Assembly: GCF_036884255.1 (NCBI RefSeq) | Contig: NZ_CP145605.1 | Location: forward strand, 3,658,001 to 3,722,000 | From: Paenibacillus tundrae | GTDB taxonomy: Bacteria; Bacillota; Bacilli; Paenibacillales; Paenibacillaceae | Length of the DNA stretch: 64,000 nucleotides | Reading direction: 5' to 3' | Shown here: in pieces, positions 19,322-28,824 of the stretch | Layout: every line of letters starts with the position of its first letter | How positions within the stretch are numbered: the stretch's first letter is position 1 | Made by a program: the position numbers and the translations under genes | Notes under the pieces: generated by a model | Told to the model about the DNA's origin: nothing | The model's input: only the letters and a program-made list of their open reading frames with translations | Databases searched by the model: none

Positions 19322-21369
19322 TGCATCTCTCCAATCAAATTCCCGTGAATATCTCTGGATACCGTAAAGCCTGCGGGAATGAAAATGGTCGTATCATATT
19401 CCTCAATAATGACGGGTCCCTGTATTACATCATCAAGAGGAATCTGAGTCCGGGTACACACCTTAGCTGTTCTGGGAATGTTGTCAAAAACAATCTTGCG
19501 TTCTTCTGGTTCATTCTCATCCAACGATTGGTGAGCTTCCACTTCATGATCTATGCTGTTGTTTGATGGCACAACGCCTACAACACTTACTCGAAGACTG
19601 ATAAACATAACCTCAGCCTCGGCCTGACTAATACCGAATACATGTTCATAATGTGAATGAAATTTGGCTTTGGCGAGCTCTGGGTTATTAATCTCTTCAG
19701 GTGTAAGTGCAATTTCCAGATCGAAAGCCTGTCCCTCATAACGCATATCAGCACTGAATAAGCAGTACACGGTCTCCAGCTTCAAGCTTCCTTGGGCTTC
19801 CTCTTGAACCCAGTTCCGCCCCTTATGTTCTAATGCTTCGAAATGGTTAGCTAATTCTCCTGGAGCCAGAGCCTGACTGTTCTGGTGTAACGAAAAAACG
19901 AAATCATTCCGCAAGTTGGCTACCGTACATCCCATGGCGCAAAGTGTTCCCGGTGAAGGCGGAATGAGCACTCTGCGTATTCCTACCTCGCGAGCCATCA
20001 AAAAGGCATGCATCGGACCAGCACCGCCGTAAGCAAGTAGTGTAAAATCACGTGGGTCAACACCCTTTCGTGCCATTAACGGTGAGAATTGGGCATACAT
20101 ATTAGCCGTCGCTACATCTAGAATTGCTTGAGCCGTTTGTGTTGCATCCAGTCCCAGGGTGTTACCTAGTCGATGAAGAGCACTTGTTGCAAGCTCTGGA
20201 TGAAGTTGCATTTGTCCACCTAAGAAGCGATCCGCTTGCAGAATGCCTAGCTGTAGATAGGCATCTGTTGTCGTTGGTTCAAGTCCTCCCCTGTCGTAAC
20301 AAGCTGGACCTGGACTTGCTCCTGCACTGCGAGGCCCTACCTTAAGGACACCTACTGAATCGAGCCAGGCAATAGAGCCCCCACCCGCACCGATCGCCGT
20401 TACATCAATTGCCGGAATGATCACTGGGAAATCCCCTACCTTGTTGTCAGTCGAATAAGCGGGATGTACATCAATGAGAGCCACATCGACACTTGTACCG
20501 CCCATATCAAACGTGATGACTTGTTCAATGCCTGCGGTATGTGCGATATGCGTTGCTGCGATGACACCTGAAGCAGGACCAGACAACAGCGTACGGACAG
20601 GTTCACTTGCTGCACTTGAGGCTGTCATCATGCCGCCATTAGACATCGTTGATAGCAGATTGGCCTTTAACCCATATGCTTGTATACCTTCTTGTAACCT
20701 TTGAAAGTACGATCCCATTCGTTCCCCGACATAAGCGTTCATCGTCGTAGCAAGTGTGCGCTCAAACTCACGCTGCTGCGGCCATATCGTGCTGCTGGTG
20801 CATACAAAAAGATGGGGATGTCGCTGCTTAATCCGTTCTTCTGCTTGTTTCTCATGAGCAGGATTCACGTAGGCATGCAAGAAGCTGATCGCTAGAGCCG
20901 TAATCCCTTCTTCTACTAAATCATCTACAGCCTGTAGGAGCTGTTCTATCGACAGTGGGTGCAGCACTCGACCACTTGCCAGGACACGTTCATCGATCTC
21001 CTTAACCAGATGCCTTGGGACAAGTGCCTCCGTTTTGTCACCGTACAGATTGGTTGTATCTTCTAATCGCAATCTACGAATTTCGAGAATGTCACGAAAC
21101 CCCTTCGTTACCAGAAGTCCCGTTTCTGCACCATTTCGCTCAATTAGCGTGTTGACCCCAAGCGTTGTCCCATGAACAAACAGATCGATGTCTTGGATAT
21201 CCACACCGCGTTCTTTAAGCTGATCAAGTGCATTAAAAATAGCCTGTTCAGGCGCTGCTGCAATGGATGGTGTCTTGAGCGCGGTGACGATTCTTCCCTG
21301 ATCGTCAGTGACCAGAGCATCCGTAAATGTGCCTCCGATATCAACGCCTAAACGGTACATGGTGTCCAA
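19318..21369 (-). CDS. hyuA: Hydantoinase A / 5-oxoprolinase alpha-like subunit
   Basis: A 683-residue subunit of the HyuA family. The N-terminal GVDIGGTFTDALV is the ATP-phosphate loop of the actin-like fold. VHGTTLGVNTLIER, GGTSVDVALI and YGGAGPMHAF are further family marks. It activates the cyclic amide with ATP, and HyuB completes hydrolysis. The start is TTG (21369) about 8 bases after AAAGGAG; an ATG three codons later is the alternative. The gene begins 14 bases after the regulator gene, so it is in the same transcript. Confidence 0.9.
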   Translation of the reverse strand: MDTMYRLGVDIGGTFTDALVTDDQGRIVTALKTPSIAAAPEQAIFNALDQLKERGVDIQDIDLFVHGTTLGVNTLIERNGAETGLLVTKGFRDILEIRRLRLEDTTNLYGDKTEALVPRHLVKEIDERVLASGRVLHPLSIEQLLQAVDDLVEEGITALAISFLHAYVNPAHEKQAEERIKQRHPHLFVCTSSTIWPQQREFERTLATTMNAYVGERMGSYFQRLQEGIQAYGLKANLLSTMSNGGMMTASSAASEPVRTLLSGPASGVIAATHIAHTAGIEQVITFDMGGTSVDVALIDVHPAYSTDNKVGDFPVIIPAIDVTAIGAGGGSIAWLDSVGVLKVGPRSAGASPGPACYDRGGLEPTTTDAYLQLGILQADRFLGGQMQLHPELATSALHRLGNTLGLDATQTAQAILDVATANMYAQFSPLMARKGVDPRDFTLLAYGGAGPMHAFLMAREVGIRRVLIPPSPGTLCAMGCTVANLRNDFVFSLHQNSQALAPGELANHFEALEHKGRNWVQEEAQGSLKLETVYCLFSADMRYEGQAFDLEIALTPEEINNPELAKAKFHSHYEHVFGISQAEAEVMFISLRVSVVGVVPSNNSIDHEVEAHQSLDENEPEERKIVFDNIPRTAKVCTRTQIPLDDVIQGPVIIEEYDTTIFIPAGFTVSRDIHGNLIGEMQ

Positions 21370-21383
21370 AAGATCAGCTCCTT

Positions 21384-22133
21384 TTAAACCGTATCCATAG
21401 GTTTTATTTTGTTTTTCATCGCAAAGTATCGTTTGACGTCTTCGATCATCTGGTTAATGTGATTGACCATGGCTGCCTCAGCTCGTTCCGGTGAACCAGA
21501 AGCCACTGCCTCCAATATTTCCTGGTGATCTACAACGAGTTCGCTTCCAACGGTTCGCCGAATGTACGCCGTCTCCAAGAAATCACGACTAGTCTCCCAT
21601 ACCAGTTCGACGGCATGGAGCAAGATCTGGTTCTGAGCTGCATACGCCAGAAGTCTATGAAACTCCCGATCTTCTTCATACGGAATCATATTATCTGCCA
21701 GCCTGCGGTTCTGTACCGCAATCGACTCTTTCAGCAACTCAATATATTCCTTCGTAGCTCGCTGAGCAGCTAATGAAGCAATCTCCCTCTCGAGTGCTCT
21801 TCTTGCTACAAGAACATCCAGCAGTGCTTTCTCACCTGAGTGGTTTAACATCTGGATAAAGCGCATGTTTACACTTTTTTGCTGCAATTCACGTTCAAGT
21901 GTCTTCAGCCGTTCTTGTCCTTCTTCTGTCAGTACTCTTCCCTTACGTCCTTGAAGTACGGTATATCCGTCAACATCCAACTCCATCAATCTTCGACCAA
22001 TCGTCGCCTGACTCAAATTATGGCTTTTGCCAAGCGTATGTACGAGCGTGCTTGCACCAATAGGAGCGCTGGCCTCATGAAGCTGCTTCAGCAATTCATA
22101 TTCCAGCTCTAATTCCAATAACTCAGGAGACAC
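21384..22133 (-). CDS. Transcriptional regulator: winged helix plus FCD domain
   Basis: A 249-residue regulator. Residues 1-75 are a winged helix (ASTLVHTLGKSHNLSQATIGRRLMELDVDGY), closer to the RNase R/NrpR-type HTH than to a classical GntR head. Residues 90-240 form an FCD all-helical ligand domain (VARRALEREIASLAAQRAT, DREFHRLLAYAAQN, and the HHxxH-like VVDHQEILEAV) typical of sensors of carboxylic acids. The start is GTG, 7 bases after GGAGGGG. It is the first gene of the Hyu/ABC operon and probably regulates it in response to a carboxylate intermediate. Confidence 0.8.
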   Translation of the reverse strand: MSPELLELELEYELLKQLHEASAPIGASTLVHTLGKSHNLSQATIGRRLMELDVDGYTVLQGRKGRVLTEEGQERLKTLERELQQKSVNMRFIQMLNHSGEKALLDVLVARRALEREIASLAAQRATKEYIELLKESIAVQNRRLADNMIPYEEDREFHRLLAYAAQNQILLHAVELVWETSRDFLETAYIRRTVGSELVVDHQEILEAVASGSPERAEAAMVNHINQMIEDVKRYFAMKNKIKPMDTV

Positions 22134-22308
22134 TTGATCCCCTCCCTTATATTCTCTCTATATTGCTGTTACTCACTGATGATTAACAAGATTATAACTT
22201 CATCTTTTACATATTTCAACAAATCTTATCTAATTAGTATGATTTTTTTAATAAAATGTCATTTTCAGCTAAAATTTTCAATATTATTTGTAAGTAGTCT
22301 AACATAAA

Positions 22309-22343
22309 AACAAATAAACCGCGCTTGGCGCGGTTTATTTGTT
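22309..22343 (-). terminator. Terminator of the GH3 gene
   Basis: A perfect 16-bp inverted repeat (22309-22324 with 22328-22343, loop of 3, core AACCGCGC/GCGCGGTT) followed by a T-rich stretch on the minus strand. The rest of the gap (22134-22308) holds the AT-rich promoter region of the FCD regulator. Confidence 0.88.
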
Positions 22344-22365
22344 CATCTTTAAACTGTTTTCCTGC

Positions 22366-24627
22366 TTAATCAATCTTCACCGGTAACTTACCACCAGCCT
22401 CAAGCTGACTAAGCAACACCTTAATGCCTGCTAACGTATTAGACTCCTGCTTCCCGTACACAGCCAAGGCTGAGCGCACGTTCTGCAGATAGATCGTCTC
22501 ATATGGGTTCCCAAGAGATAACAACGTATATCGCTGACTACGCCTGTTCATCTCATCAATCAAGACCTGGTAATCGTTCCAGCCGAACTCACTAGCCACA
22601 TTACGGAACTGATAGGAAGCAAGAATCACGTAATCTGCTTTGGCAATCGCTTGTAGTGTTTCCTTTGAATTGCCTTGACGCATAACGAATATGCTCGTTT
22701 GGAGCGACAGGTTGCTGGCCGATTGTTGAAGTTGTCTCTCCAGCTGCTGCGCCTGCTGTTCATCGGCTGCGACTATCGCAACCTGATCACCTTTGTTTAT
22801 TGAATCAACGCGCTTCCCTTCTCGACTAGCCAAGACAGTAACTGCTTGCTCGGCAATTTCCCGTTCCACGGTGCGATGCTGACTCGATCCGATAACCCGA
22901 TTCAGTTCTGCTAGCTTAACCGAGAGTGACGGACTGCGTTCAAATAATCCATATTGGAATTTAGCTTCCAAGATTCGCGTGACAGACGCTTGGATGGTTT
23001 CTTTCGGGATTGTACCCTTCATCACTGCGTTTACCAATGTTTGATGTGCTGCTACTGAATCTTGTGGCATCAGGATGATGTCTACCCCAGCGGAAACTGC
23101 ACGCTCGACTGCCTTATTCTCTCCAAAATGCTCCGCAATCGCCTTCATCGTAAAAGCATCTGAGATGATCAGTCCATCATATCCAAGTTCATCGCGAAGT
23201 AGACCCGTGAGAACCTTCTTGGATAATGTAGCGGGTACAGGTACTTTTTGGCCATCTTTTAGAGAAGTCATTTGCTCATTATCGATCGCAGGGAACGCAA
23301 TGTGTGCAGTCATGATCATATCGACCCCATTGTTAATGGCATCTCTGAACGGCTTCAGTTCGACGGCATCCAGTCGTTCACGCGGATGAGTCAACACCGG
23401 CATACCCAGATGAGAATCTATCGCTGTATCTCCGTGACCTGGAAAATGCTTCACTGCGGCAATGACGCCTGATTCCCTTAAGCCCTTAATCATGGCAAGA
23501 CCAAGCCGTGACACCAATTCAGCATTCGAGCCAAAAGATCTTATCCCGATAATCGGATTGTCTGGATTGCTGTTAATGTCGAGAACAGGTGCAAAATTAA
23601 CCTGAATCCCTAGAGCCTTCAGCTCCTCTCCAGTCAATTGAGCTGCAGATTCAGCTAGCGCTGTACTTCCAGTTGCACCGAGTGCCATCTGTCCCGGCAG
23701 ATTCGTACCTCCTGGAATTCTTTTAATGACGCCGCCTTCTTGATCAATACCAAGGAATAGCGGAATGTCACCTGCTTCCGCCTGCAGATCATGTGTAAAC
23801 GTAGCTACTTGCCTTGCATCCACGATATTTTTGTCAAAAAGAATTAGTCCACCTAGATCCTGATCATGGATATTCCGCTTCAGACCTTCATGTACCGTCG
23901 TCGTGACTTTACCATTCCATTGCCTAATGTCTGGCATCAGCATTTGACCAACTTGTTCACTTAACGTCATATACGAGATCAATTTATCCCAGTCCTGAGC
24001 CTGTATAGCTTGTTCACGCTCAAAGCGGATAACACGCGACATAAATACGGCATATTCAGCGCGTGTGACGGATCGGTTCGGCCGATAGGTTCCGTCTGCA
24101 TATCCGCCGACCAAACCATTAGAGCTCAACATGAGAATGGGTGCAGCTGCCCAATGAGACTCCGTATCTGTCCAACTTGCAGGTTGCTTCCCTTCTTCCA
24201 AGGGATAGGCTCGCGTAAGGAATGCTGCCGTTTCAGCACGGCTAATGGGTGCATTAGGGCGAAAGGTACCATCTGGGAACCCACTCGCCAGTCCATTCTT
24301 GGCAGCTATCGTAATTTCGCGATAGAAGGGATGTGTCGTTGGAACATCTGAGTAATTGCCCCCTTGCACAGGCTGTTGAAGTTCGTCTGGATATAACTCT
24401 CGCACCATAAAAGTGACAGCTTGCGCCCTCGTTACAGACTTCTCCGGCTGAAATATTCCGTTACCGTAGCCAGCTACTGTCCCGCGTTCAGCCATATACT
24501 GAATGCCATCTTCTGCCCACTTGGAATACTGTAAATCCGTAAATCGTGACTCTGCGCCTGCGTTTCCTGCCCATAAGAGCATGGAACCAAGGATCGTACT
24601 AAGTAGTGTCATGCATTTTACAAACAT
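22366..24627 (-). CDS. SLH-anchored GH3 beta-N-acetylhexosaminidase-like enzyme
   Basis: A 753-residue surface enzyme. It has a signal peptide (LLSTILGSMLLWAGNAGA) and three S-layer homology repeats (about residues 27-75, 88-133 and 148-195), each with the xxAG(F/Y)xDGTFxP and RAExA pattern. These bind secondary cell-wall polymer. A GH3 domain follows: KHFPGHGDTAIDSH is the NagZ-type catalytic His/Asp loop and LIISDAFTMKAI carries the nucleophile Asp. The loop indicates beta-N-acetylglucosaminidase rather than beta-glucosidase activity, so muropeptide or chitin recycling at the cell surface is likely. A C-terminal GH3_C-like domain completes it. AGGAGTG precedes the start. Confidence 0.88.
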   Translation of the reverse strand: MFVKCMTLLSTILGSMLLWAGNAGAESRFTDLQYSKWAEDGIQYMAERGTVAGYGNGIFQPEKSVTRAQAVTFMVRELYPDELQQPVQGGNYSDVPTTHPFYREITIAAKNGLASGFPDGTFRPNAPISRAETAAFLTRAYPLEEGKQPASWTDTESHWAAAPILMLSSNGLVGGYADGTYRPNRSVTRAEYAVFMSRVIRFEREQAIQAQDWDKLISYMTLSEQVGQMLMPDIRQWNGKVTTTVHEGLKRNIHDQDLGGLILFDKNIVDARQVATFTHDLQAEAGDIPLFLGIDQEGGVIKRIPGGTNLPGQMALGATGSTALAESAAQLTGEELKALGIQVNFAPVLDINSNPDNPIIGIRSFGSNAELVSRLGLAMIKGLRESGVIAAVKHFPGHGDTAIDSHLGMPVLTHPRERLDAVELKPFRDAINNGVDMIMTAHIAFPAIDNEQMTSLKDGQKVPVPATLSKKVLTGLLRDELGYDGLIISDAFTMKAIAEHFGENKAVERAVSAGVDIILMPQDSVAAHQTLVNAVMKGTIPKETIQASVTRILEAKFQYGLFERSPSLSVKLAELNRVIGSSQHRTVEREIAEQAVTVLASREGKRVDSINKGDQVAIVAADEQQAQQLERQLQQSASNLSLQTSIFVMRQGNSKETLQAIAKADYVILASYQFRNVASEFGWNDYQVLIDEMNRRSQRYTLLSLGNPYETIYLQNVRSALAVYGKQESNTLAGIKVLLSQLEAGGKLPVKID

Positions 24628-24814
24628 CTGGTTTCCACTCCTGTTGCTGTTCTATTCATCCTATTTAGACGCTATGTGTACATATTTTGTTGCTCTTACA
24701 TTTCATTTTCTAGTTCTACATACGCAGATCATCGGACACGATGCAGTTCTTCCAATCCGGCGATAATATGTAAATTATAAAATATTAATATTACAGATGA
24801 TGATTGAAACAAGT

Positions 24815-24820
24815 TATAAT
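24815..24820 (+). promoter_or_regulatory. Possible -10 box of the TauE/SafE gene
   Basis: A perfect TATAAT lies 68 bases before the ATG in the 260-bp divergent gap. The hexamer 18 bases upstream is a poor -35 box, so this is tentative. Nothing else in the gap is recognisable. Confidence 0.3.
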
Positions 24821-24887
24821 GGTTCACAGCAACTGAAAATAAACTGGTTAAGGATGAGTATTAACCATCAAGTTTGGAGAATGTCAC

Positions 24888-25655
24888 ATGGTACTGATTA
24901 ATATTACACTCGTTATGATTGTGCTTGGTCTTCTGTTAGGTTTTGTCGGTGCTGGAGGTTCGGGATTCATTATCTCCGTTCTCACCGTCGTTTTTGGATA
25001 CCCGATACATGTCGCATTGGGAACCGCTTTGGCAGCAATGTTTTTCTCCTCTCTATCTGGTTCGATTAGCCATTATCGGGAGGGAAATGCCGTTCTAAAA
25101 ACAGGCGCGATTGTAGGCTTAGCAGGAGCAGCAGGTGCCTGGGTCAGCTCCGGCTGGTCATCCTTCATTCCTGAAGATCGGTTAGGTATGTTGACGTCCA
25201 TCATGCTCTTTGCATCAGGGCTTGCGTTATGGTTAAGGTTAATTCTTGTCTCCCGTCGTTCAACGATCACTAAAGAACATGCCTCAACACAGACTAGCGG
25301 AGTCCGATACTGGTTGTATGCCATTCTGATTGGTCTAGTTACTGGCATGTTATCTGGGCTATTTGGTATTGGTTCTACACCATTTATACAGTTGGGTCTT
25401 ATGCTGCTGTTAGGGATGTCAATGCGTTATGCGGCAGGTACAACGATGCTCGTAATTATTCCTATTGCACTAGCCGGAGGCGCCGGTTATATGAAAATCG
25501 GTTACCTCGATCTGCAATTGCTGCTGGCTGTTGTGATTGGAACCATGTCCGGTTCATATGTCGGAGCCAAATTTACGAAACGCGTACCTGCAGTGTGGCT
25601 CAAAACAAGTATGGTGATCACTCCCATGATTGGAGCTTCGATACTGTGGCTGTAA
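24888..25655 (+). CDS. TauE/SafE family permease
   Basis: A 255-residue membrane protein with about eight predicted helices in two homologous halves: FVGAGGSGFIISVL in the first half and GLFGIGSTPFIQLGLML in the second, the family's paired glycine-rich motifs. The family moves anions such as sulfite, sulfoacetate and other organosulfonates, usually outward. GGAGAATGTCAC precedes the ATG. It stands alone between divergent and convergent neighbours, so context does not reveal its substrate. Confidence 0.85.
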   Translation: MVLINITLVMIVLGLLLGFVGAGGSGFIISVLTVVFGYPIHVALGTALAAMFFSSLSGSISHYREGNAVLKTGAIVGLAGAAGAWVSSGWSSFIPEDRLGMLTSIMLFASGLALWLRLILVSRRSTITKEHASTQTSGVRYWLYAILIGLVTGMLSGLFGIGSTPFIQLGLMLLLGMSMRYAAGTTMLVIIPIALAGGAGYMKIGYLDLQLLLAVVIGTMSGSYVGAKFTKRVPAVWLKTSMVITPMIGASILWL

Positions 25656-25664
25656 ACCAAACGA

Positions 25665-25694
25665 AAGATCCATTGACACAAGTCAATGGATCTT
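25665..25694. terminator. Terminator between convergent genes
   Basis: A perfect 13-bp stem (AAGATCCATTGAC, 25665-25677, with 25682-25694) and a loop of four. The T-run is better on the minus strand (TTTCGTTT), but it probably ends both the permease and the phosphotransferase transcripts. Confidence 0.75.
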
Positions 25695-25791
25695 ATTAAG
25701 TGAGAGCATAGCCATCTGTCTATTAAACATGACACAACACCTAAGTTAATGACATCGCACTAAGCCATTCCTTACTAACGGACACACTTGC

Positions 25792-26673
25792 TTAATAAGC
25801 TGTAACTTTTTGCAAAGTCCGTATGCTTTCCTGCAGAAACTCTTTATTTTGCTCAATTCCTCTATTCTTACACCATACTACTGCGCTGAAAGCATCATAA
25901 AAATCATAAAATGGAATTACTCTTTCCAAGTCGATCATTGGACGAATCGTTCGATACCCCTCAAGGTATGCGGATTTCATGTGCGGATTCACTTCCCATA
26001 TGTATCGATTCATTTTGGTGAATTCTATTTCAGTGGAACCTGCTCGCGCACTCTCAAAATCAATAATTCCCACCACCTCATTACCATTAACTAATATATT
26101 TCCCGGTCTAAAGTCCATGTGAACAACAACAGGCCCATCCGGTTCGGGTAATGCAGAGAAAGCATGATCAAAATAACGTATACACTTCTCATATAATGCT
26201 TGATCAAGAATTTCTTTACACGGCTCTTTCCATTTATCAAAATTGTGTTGAATATGTAATCTCCAATCATTCTGCTCAAGTGGCTTAAAGCCCTCGGTTG
26301 TATGATAGCCATATTGTTGCATGTTGACCTCATGAAGCCTTGCATGATACATACCTATCTGAAAAGAAAGCTTATCATCCATATCTGCTGTGCAAGGCAC
26401 GCCCGAAATTGCTGTGAGAAGCAGTGCTCCCGATGTACTCTCATCTCCGTACCAGATGTCCATTACCTGTGGAACGGGAATTACACCTTTTAATGTTTCA
26501 AGGATCTGAAACTCACGGTGTAGCTTATCTCTATTATATGGAATTTTAACATAAACGTGCTCTCCGCTTATAAGCGTAAGCCTGTATACATCCGAACTGT
26601 ATGACTCTGGAACATCATCGATCTTCCATACATTCAGTTTCATCTTCTCGATTACTTGTAAAATAGAAGACAT
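25792..26673 (-). CDS. APH-fold phosphotransferase
   Basis: A 293-residue kinase-fold protein. VVHMDFRPGNILVNG is the catalytic loop and GIIDFESA the metal-binding motif, both complete. The N-terminal HVYVKIPYNRDKLHREFQILE supplies the nucleotide-binding lysine and glutamate. It is unrelated in detail to the first APH-fold gene of the window. The substrate is unknown. GAGGAG precedes the ATG, and the gene forms its own transcription unit. Confidence 0.82.
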   Translation of the reverse strand: MSSILQVIEKMKLNVWKIDDVPESYSSDVYRLTLISGEHVYVKIPYNRDKLHREFQILETLKGVIPVPQVMDIWYGDESTSGALLLTAISGVPCTADMDDKLSFQIGMYHARLHEVNMQQYGYHTTEGFKPLEQNDWRLHIQHNFDKWKEPCKEILDQALYEKCIRYFDHAFSALPEPDGPVVVHMDFRPGNILVNGNEVVGIIDFESARAGSTEIEFTKMNRYIWEVNPHMKSAYLEGYRTIRPMIDLERVIPFYDFYDAFSAVVWCKNRGIEQNKEFLQESIRTLQKVTAY

Positions 26674-26840
26674 TGAGCAACTCCTCTCTACGTGCGGATC
26701 GACATTTGGCTTTTTCTGACTTATTCCGTTTTATTCCAATTTAATTGTATCAATGTATCAGCTTATTTAAAACAAGTCAAAATTCGCTAGATGAGCGATT
26801 GCAGTTGCCAATATTTATACTCAATATTTATAAACAGAGA

Positions 26841-26891
26841 AAAAGCCTGCTGTCTTCTCTTCCAATCATTGAGAGAGAACCGCAGGCTTTT
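26841..26891 (-). terminator. Terminator of the sugar ABC operon
   Basis: AAAAGCCTGC (26841-26850) pairs with GCAGGCTTTT (26882-26891), and TTCTCT with AGAGAGAA extends the stem inside. It lies just behind the last permease stop and is followed on the minus strand by TTTTTCTC. Confidence 0.85.
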
Positions 26892-26893
26892 AT

Positions 26894-27814
26894 TTATCCT
26901 TTTACACCACCGATTGTCATACCTTGTACAAAGTACTTCTGCAGGAACGGATAAACCATAAGTATAGGAACACTTGCAATAATGGTCATCGTTGCTCGAA
27001 TGGACGTCGGTGTAACCGCTGTCCCACTGCTCTCGGCAGATTGATACGCATCGCTTGCCGTTGCAGTGGCTGCAGTTGTTGACGTTTGCAAAATTTTCAT
27101 CAATTCGTACTGTAAGGTGCTAAGTTCTTTATTGGAAGAGTTGTACAGGAACACATCAAACCACGAGTTCCATTGTCCCACTGCCACAAAGAGTGATACG
27201 GTTGCCATCGCAGGAATGGTTAATGGAAGCACAACGCGGATAAAGGTCGTAAACTCTCCTGCTCCGTCAATACGCGCCGACTCCAGAATACCTTCGGGAA
27301 GTCCCTCAATAAAGGATCGAATGACGATCATATTGAATACACCGATCACACCCGGAATGATATACACCCAGAAGGAGCCAATGAGTCCAAGATCACGGAT
27401 CAATAGATAACCCGGAATCAATCCTCCACTAAAGTACATCGTGAATACAAAGAACATCGTAACAAACTTACGAAGCACAAACTCTTGACGGCTGACCGTA
27501 TAAGCCAACATCGCTGTACAGAACACGGATACCACCGTACCAATCACCGTCCGCAGTGCCGAGATTAGCGTAGCGTGATAGATATCCGATTCACCGAAAA
27601 TATACTTATAATTATCCAATGTCCACACCCGTGGCCACAGATAGATTCCACCACGAATGGCATCATTCGCATCGTTAAAGGACACGGCAATCATATTAAT
27701 AAATGGATAGATAGTAACGATCATCAGGCACACCATGAAGGTAATGTTTATGGTGTCAAACGCCCGATCCCCTGTGCTGCTATTACGCAGTCGGGACGGT
27801 TTTCCTTTTCGCAT
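26894..27814 (-). CDS. Carbohydrate ABC transporter permease, LplC/YtcP type
   Basis: A 306-residue permease of the MalG group with six predicted helices and the EAA loop ESARIDGAGEFTTFIRVVLPLTIP. Its C-terminus FVQGMTIGGVKG is typical of the LplC branch that handles complex plant or host oligosaccharides. No ATPase gene is in the operon, as is usual for this group, which relies on a shared MsmX-type ATPase encoded elsewhere. AAAGGAGG precedes the ATG. Confidence 0.88.
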   Translation of the reverse strand: MRKGKPSRLRNSSTGDRAFDTINITFMVCLMIVTIYPFINMIAVSFNDANDAIRGGIYLWPRVWTLDNYKYIFGESDIYHATLISALRTVIGTVVSVFCTAMLAYTVSRQEFVLRKFVTMFFVFTMYFSGGLIPGYLLIRDLGLIGSFWVYIIPGVIGVFNMIVIRSFIEGLPEGILESARIDGAGEFTTFIRVVLPLTIPAMATVSLFVAVGQWNSWFDVFLYNSSNKELSTLQYELMKILQTSTTAATATASDAYQSAESSGTAVTPTSIRATMTIIASVPILMVYPFLQKYFVQGMTIGGVKG

Positions 27815-27829
27815 GGCATTGGCCTCCTT

Positions 27830-28801
27830 TTAGAATAATCTGCTTTCTCCCATTTTTTTCGCTATAAAGTTCGCGGAGAAAAGGAAGATGAAGCTGACTA
27901 CGGTTTTGAAGATGCCTGCTGCTGTACCCAAGGAAAAGTTCCCCATTCCCAAACCATATTTCAGTACAAAGATATCCAGGTTCTCCGAATAGTCCATGTT
28001 CATCCCGTTACCCAGCAAATATTGTGGTTCGAATCCGGACTCAAGGATACTCCCCATATTCATAATCAACAAGATCACAATAACGGGCTTCAAGCCGGGC
28101 AGTGTGATATATAACATCCGTTTGAATCGACTAGCTCCGTCGATCTCGGCAGCTTCATATTGAGCAGGGTCAATGGCTGTAATGGCGGCCAAATAGATGA
28201 TCGTATTCCAGCCGACATCCTTCCATACTTCTGTGGCTCCTAAAATCCCCCAGAAGTACTCCCCTTTCCCCATCCACAAGATTGGACTATCAATCAGGTG
28301 AAGCTTCGTAAGAAGCAGATTGATAATACCATCGGGTGACAGAACGGTTAGCACAATACTTGAAGCGACTACCCAAGAAATAAAGTGTGGTAGATAACTG
28401 ACCGTTTGTACAAACCGTTTAAAGATTACATTTTTCAGCTCATTCAACAACAGAGCCAGCGTGATGGCTGTTACGAATCCGAGCACGAGTTTGATCGAGC
28501 TCATCACCAGCGTATTTCGCAGCACTCGGTAGAATGTATTGTCCTCAAACAATATACTGAAATGATGCCATCCTACCCATTGCTGATCCGAGAAGGATCT
28601 CGCTGGTTTGAAATTCTGAAAAGCCATGGTCCATCCCCATAGCGGCAGGTATTTGAAAATAAAAGCCCATATGACGAACGGTATACACATCAAGGCCAGC
28701 GTTCGTTGCTGCACAAGCCGTTTAAAGAACGAATTCGCTTTGATTCCCTTTGGTTCCGAAGCCGGAGGCATCGACTGAAGGGGTATATTTGGTTTCTCCA
28801 C
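27830..28801 (-). CDS. Carbohydrate ABC transporter permease, LplB type
   Basis: A 323-residue permease of the MalF group with six predicted helices. The EAA loop is YEAAEIDGASRFKRMLYITLPGLK, and FQNFKPARSF with WVGWHHF after helix 1 is typical of the LplB branch. The start is GTG, preceded by AAAGGAG. It lies 15 bases before the second permease gene and works with it and the two lipoproteins upstream. Confidence 0.88.
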   Translation of the reverse strand: MEKPNIPLQSMPPASEPKGIKANSFFKRLVQQRTLALMCIPFVIWAFIFKYLPLWGWTMAFQNFKPARSFSDQQWVGWHHFSILFEDNTFYRVLRNTLVMSSIKLVLGFVTAITLALLLNELKNVIFKRFVQTVSYLPHFISWVVASSIVLTVLSPDGIINLLLTKLHLIDSPILWMGKGEYFWGILGATEVWKDVGWNTIIYLAAITAIDPAQYEAAEIDGASRFKRMLYITLPGLKPVIVILLIMNMGSILESGFEPQYLLGNGMNMDYSENLDIFVLKYGLGMGNFSLGTAAGIFKTVVSFIFLFSANFIAKKMGESRLF

Positions 28802-28824
28802 GTTGAACCTGCTCCTTTCCTATG

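Noticed and set aside
22134..22308. Riboswitch or T-box before the Hyu operon
   Set aside because: The leader is AT-rich with no conserved riboswitch core and no terminator/antiterminator pair facing the operon.
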